From Acidobacterium sp. (GTDB lineage Bacteria; Acidobacteriota; Terriglobia; Terriglobales; Acidobacteriaceae), in assembly GCA_003131625.1 (NCBI GenBank), contig PKVY01000111.1, positions 8,433-52,114 on the forward strand: a stretch of 43,682 nt of DNA, in the 5' to 3' direction. Numbering within the stretch: the first letter of the stretch is position 1; each line of letters opens with the position of its first letter. This document shows positions 42,094-43,682 of the stretch, piece after piece. The notes under the pieces were generated by a model. The model was not told the origin of the DNA, searched no databases, and saw only the letters and a program-made list of their open reading frames with translations. The translations under genes were made by a program, and so were the position numbers.

Positions 42094-42966
42094 TCAATAA
42101 GTCAGGGCTTGCGCGCCGCCGTTGTAGGCCGGCGCGACGTGCATTTGGTAGGTGTTCGTATAGACCGTGGCGTCCTGAAATCCAGCCTTAAGGCTGTCCT
42201 GCTGCTGTTTCTGAGCCACGATCTGTTGCAGGGCGAGATCGGCGTTGATCTGGTTTGCGTCCTGCATGGTGCGCAGTTGCAGAAGTAAAGCCTGGTTGAT
42301 GCGCTGCAGTTCGGCCATGACGGTCTGTTGGGTGGAATCCTGGCTCTGTGTCTCGGCTTCGAGGTTGGCGATGTCTGTCTGCCTCGATGTCTGATTCGCC
42401 CGGATCGTGCCCAGCACCGCGAGGTTGTTACTCATTACGGAGTCGCCGAGATCCACCGTCGCTCCCTGTGCCGCAATCTGTTGCTGACCGGAGACGCTGG
42501 TGCTGCCGTAACCGGGAATCATGTTGCTTGTATGTGGGACGCTGACCTGTTGGTAAGCGGCGGCGGCGCCATTCCCGGTATTTGCGGAATTTAGCCATCC
42601 CATCGAATTGCCGTAGGTGTTCGAGATTTGTTGCAGCATCCTCAGGTCGGTCGTCGGCGATAGAAACCGCGAATAGAGCATCCGCGGCGCAAGGATCATC
42701 TCGTGATAGAGGTTGTATTGCTGCTGGACGGTGTTGTACGTCTGGATGGCCGTGGACGCGATTTTCAGGGTGTTCGTGAAGATCTGCTGGCCGTTCTCAA
42801 TCTGCTGAGCCTGATTCTCGAGTGATTTGCCTTCATTCTCGATCTGCGTGAAGGCGTGGGCGGACTGGGTCGGATCGTAGACGATACCCGACCCGAACTG
42901 GGCGTGTGCGACGGTGGCGGTTACAAGGGAAAACATCGCGGCGAGGGTGAGAACGATACGTTTCAT
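42094..42966 (-). CDS. trbJ: TrbJ/VirB5-like pilus or channel protein
   Basis: 290 residues with a clean signal peptide (MKRIVLTLAAMFSLVTATVAHA|QFG). The mature protein is Gln-rich and helical (QIENEGKSLENQAQQIENGQQIF, NLEAETQSQDSTQQTVMAELQRINQALLLQLR), as expected for TrbJ and VirB5. It is exported to the periplasm and helps assemble the pilus tip. GGGAGA before the start codon. Confidence 0.88.
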   Translation of the reverse strand: MKRIVLTLAAMFSLVTATVAHAQFGSGIVYDPTQSAHAFTQIENEGKSLENQAQQIENGQQIFTNTLKIASTAIQTYNTVQQQYNLYHEMILAPRMLYSRFLSPTTDLRMLQQISNTYGNSMGWLNSANTGNGAAAAYQQVSVPHTSNMIPGYGSTSVSGQQQIAAQGATVDLGDSVMSNNLAVLGTIRANQTSRQTDIANLEAETQSQDSTQQTVMAELQRINQALLLQLRTMQDANQINADLALQQIVAQKQQQDSLKAGFQDATVYTNTYQMHVAPAYNGGAQALTY

Positions 42967-42984
42967 GGGGAATCTCCCTGGTGT

Positions 42985-43188
42985 TCAGTGTTTGTTGCCC
43001 TTTTCGATCTTGTTGGCGTCCTGCTCTCCCATCCGGCAGACCTCGGCGGATGTATCGGAACGAAGACATTGCTGGAACCCTTTGCAGACGGCCTCTGAAT
43101 CCGCCGGATCGCACGCGACCTGCTTCTTGCAGGCAGCCAGAACAAGCAGCGTTGAGAGCAATGCAGCGGTGACGGTGGCTCGGCGCAT
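42985..43188 (-). CDS. Small lipoprotein, TrbK-like entry-exclusion position
   Basis: 67 residues with a lipobox (LVLAACKK) and five further Cys/charged residues in the mature part (VACDPADSEAVCKGFQQCLRSD...EVCRMG). AGGAG before the start codon. It sits between trbI/virB10 and trbJ, where IncP-like systems carry the TrbK entry-exclusion lipoprotein. The role is inferred from location, size and lipobox. Confidence 0.68.
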   Translation of the reverse strand: MRRATVTAALLSTLLVLAACKKQVACDPADSEAVCKGFQQCLRSDTSAEVCRMGEQDANKIEKGNKH

Positions 43189-43197
43189 ATCGGCTCC

Positions 43198-43682
43198 TCA
43201 ATAGGTCTGGGGAATGGTGTGGTTCTCATACGCGGGCAGCAACATATCCTGCGTGAAATAGACTTTGACGCGGTGGCCTTCGCGGATGGTGATGGTCGGT
43301 GGAATCTGCATGAAGCGGTCGAGGACGGTCGTCGCCGACTGCGACACGCTGGAGGCAGTGCCAGTGGTGAACGCCTGGGAGCCGCTGGTGGTGATGGTCC
43401 CGCCGCCCTCCTCAATCTCACCGGCTCCCGCGATGATGCCGAGCGCGATGGAGGTTCCGAAGATTTGGAGGTAGTGATTGTTGACCTTGTCCTTCAGACC
43501 CTCCTCGCCGATCTGGTCGAGGCCGTGGAACTGGTCGAGGTCCACGGAATAGCCGTCCGGCATAATCAGCCGGTGGAAAACTACGGCCATACGCCGCTGC
43601 TGGCCAAAGCCGGCGGAGCCGAGCTTCCGCGCCTCGCCCAGCACGATCGTTCCATCGGGAATGATGACGTGCTGGTGGTCAT
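43198..43682 (-). CDS. virB10: VirB10/TrbI C-terminal domain (partial, 5' end beyond the window)
   Basis: 161 in-frame residues, cut by the right edge. The VirB10/TrbI core is visible: HVIIPDGTIVLGEARK, GQQRRMAVVFHRLIMPDGYSVDLDQFHGLDQIGEEGLKDKVNNHY, a Gly-rich antenna-like loop (GEIEEGGGTITT), and a terminal segment with the hydrophobic motif ITIREGHRVKVYFTQDMLLP. It spans inner and outer membranes in the channel. It opens the visible part of the operon; virB4, virB9 and other genes should lie beyond 43682. Confidence 0.9.
   Translation of the reverse strand, partial: DHQHVIIPDGTIVLGEARKLGSAGFGQQRRMAVVFHRLIMPDGYSVDLDQFHGLDQIGEEGLKDKVNNHYLQIFGTSIALGIIAGAGEIEEGGGTITTSGSQAFTTGTASSVSQSATTVLDRFMQIPPTITIREGHRVKVYFTQDMLLPAYENHTIPQTY

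Overview
The window looks like part of an Acidobacteriota chromosome (best guess Terriglobia/Acidobacteriaceae) carrying most of an integrative and conjugative element. The host call is an inference from protein style. The left end has a large Ig-like/IPT/kelch lipoprotein, and a wHTH-TM-TolB beta-propeller regulator of a type common in that phylum. The transfer genes resemble proteobacterial-type Trb/VirB and MobF modules. No rRNA, tRNA, integrase, transposase or CRISPR array was seen, so the ends of the element lie outside the window or are unmarked.

Layout. (1) 1-9865: ordinary accessory or envelope genes: a secreted M23 peptidase cut by the left edge, a zinc-ribbon/GYF-like membrane protein, a secreted 146-residue protein, a 1719-residue lipoprotein, and a divergent HTH/TolB regulator. 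(2) 10096-11971: a small TIKI/TraB-like protein, a small membrane protein and a secreted protein. (3) 12169-14892: the start of the recognisable element, a ParB-like protein with a clear terminator and an ArdC-type antirestriction protein preceded by a long structured repeat. (4) 15418-19102: three consecutive plus-strand genes, an ImmA/IrrE peptidase fused to a macro domain, a P-loop kinase fused to a PurA/PurZ-like synthetase whose catalytic Asp is Ser, and a DUF7002-like (possibly ADP-ribosyltransferase-like) protein. (5) 19135-21974 (minus): a bacterial ubiquitin-like conjugation operon (tandem Ubl, E2-like, JAB, E1), facing a divergent plus-strand operon of sigma-like factor, small charged protein and ImmA/IrrE peptidase (22130-24012). 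(6) 24075-24690: a decayed second copy of the ParB 3' end and its terminator. (7) 24822-32913: more cargo, including a compact minus-strand run (PD-(D/E)XK nuclease with an inserted winged helix, Ser/Thr kinase, TIM-barrel/TGT-like protein, HEPN/ApeA-like protein, TIKI/TraB-like protein) downstream of an AbiE toxin-antitoxin pair. (8) 33074-43682 (minus): the conjugation module: MobF relaxase-helicase, VirD4, relaxosome accessory protein, candidate oriT, ribbon-helix-helix-like protein, VirB11, SSB, VirB8, VirB6, VirB5/TrbJ, an entry-exclusion-like lipoprotein and the C-terminal part of VirB10.

How it fits together. The transfer genes move the element. ParB-like, ArdC and SSB proteins would help it establish in a new host. 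The 20-kb interval between the relaxase and parB is packed with defence-like modules. The two best candidates for something little described are the macro-peptidase / PurZ-like / DUF7002 trio, which pairs ADP-ribose chemistry with nucleotide chemistry, and the kinase / TGT-like / HEPN / TIKI / nuclease operon. The Ubl operon is of a recognised class (Bil-like), but its E2-like protein has no cysteine in the usual catalytic region, and it shares its promoter region with a sigma/ImmA regulatory operon around a perfect 8-bp inverted repeat. All functional statements are from reading the sequence; no database search was run.
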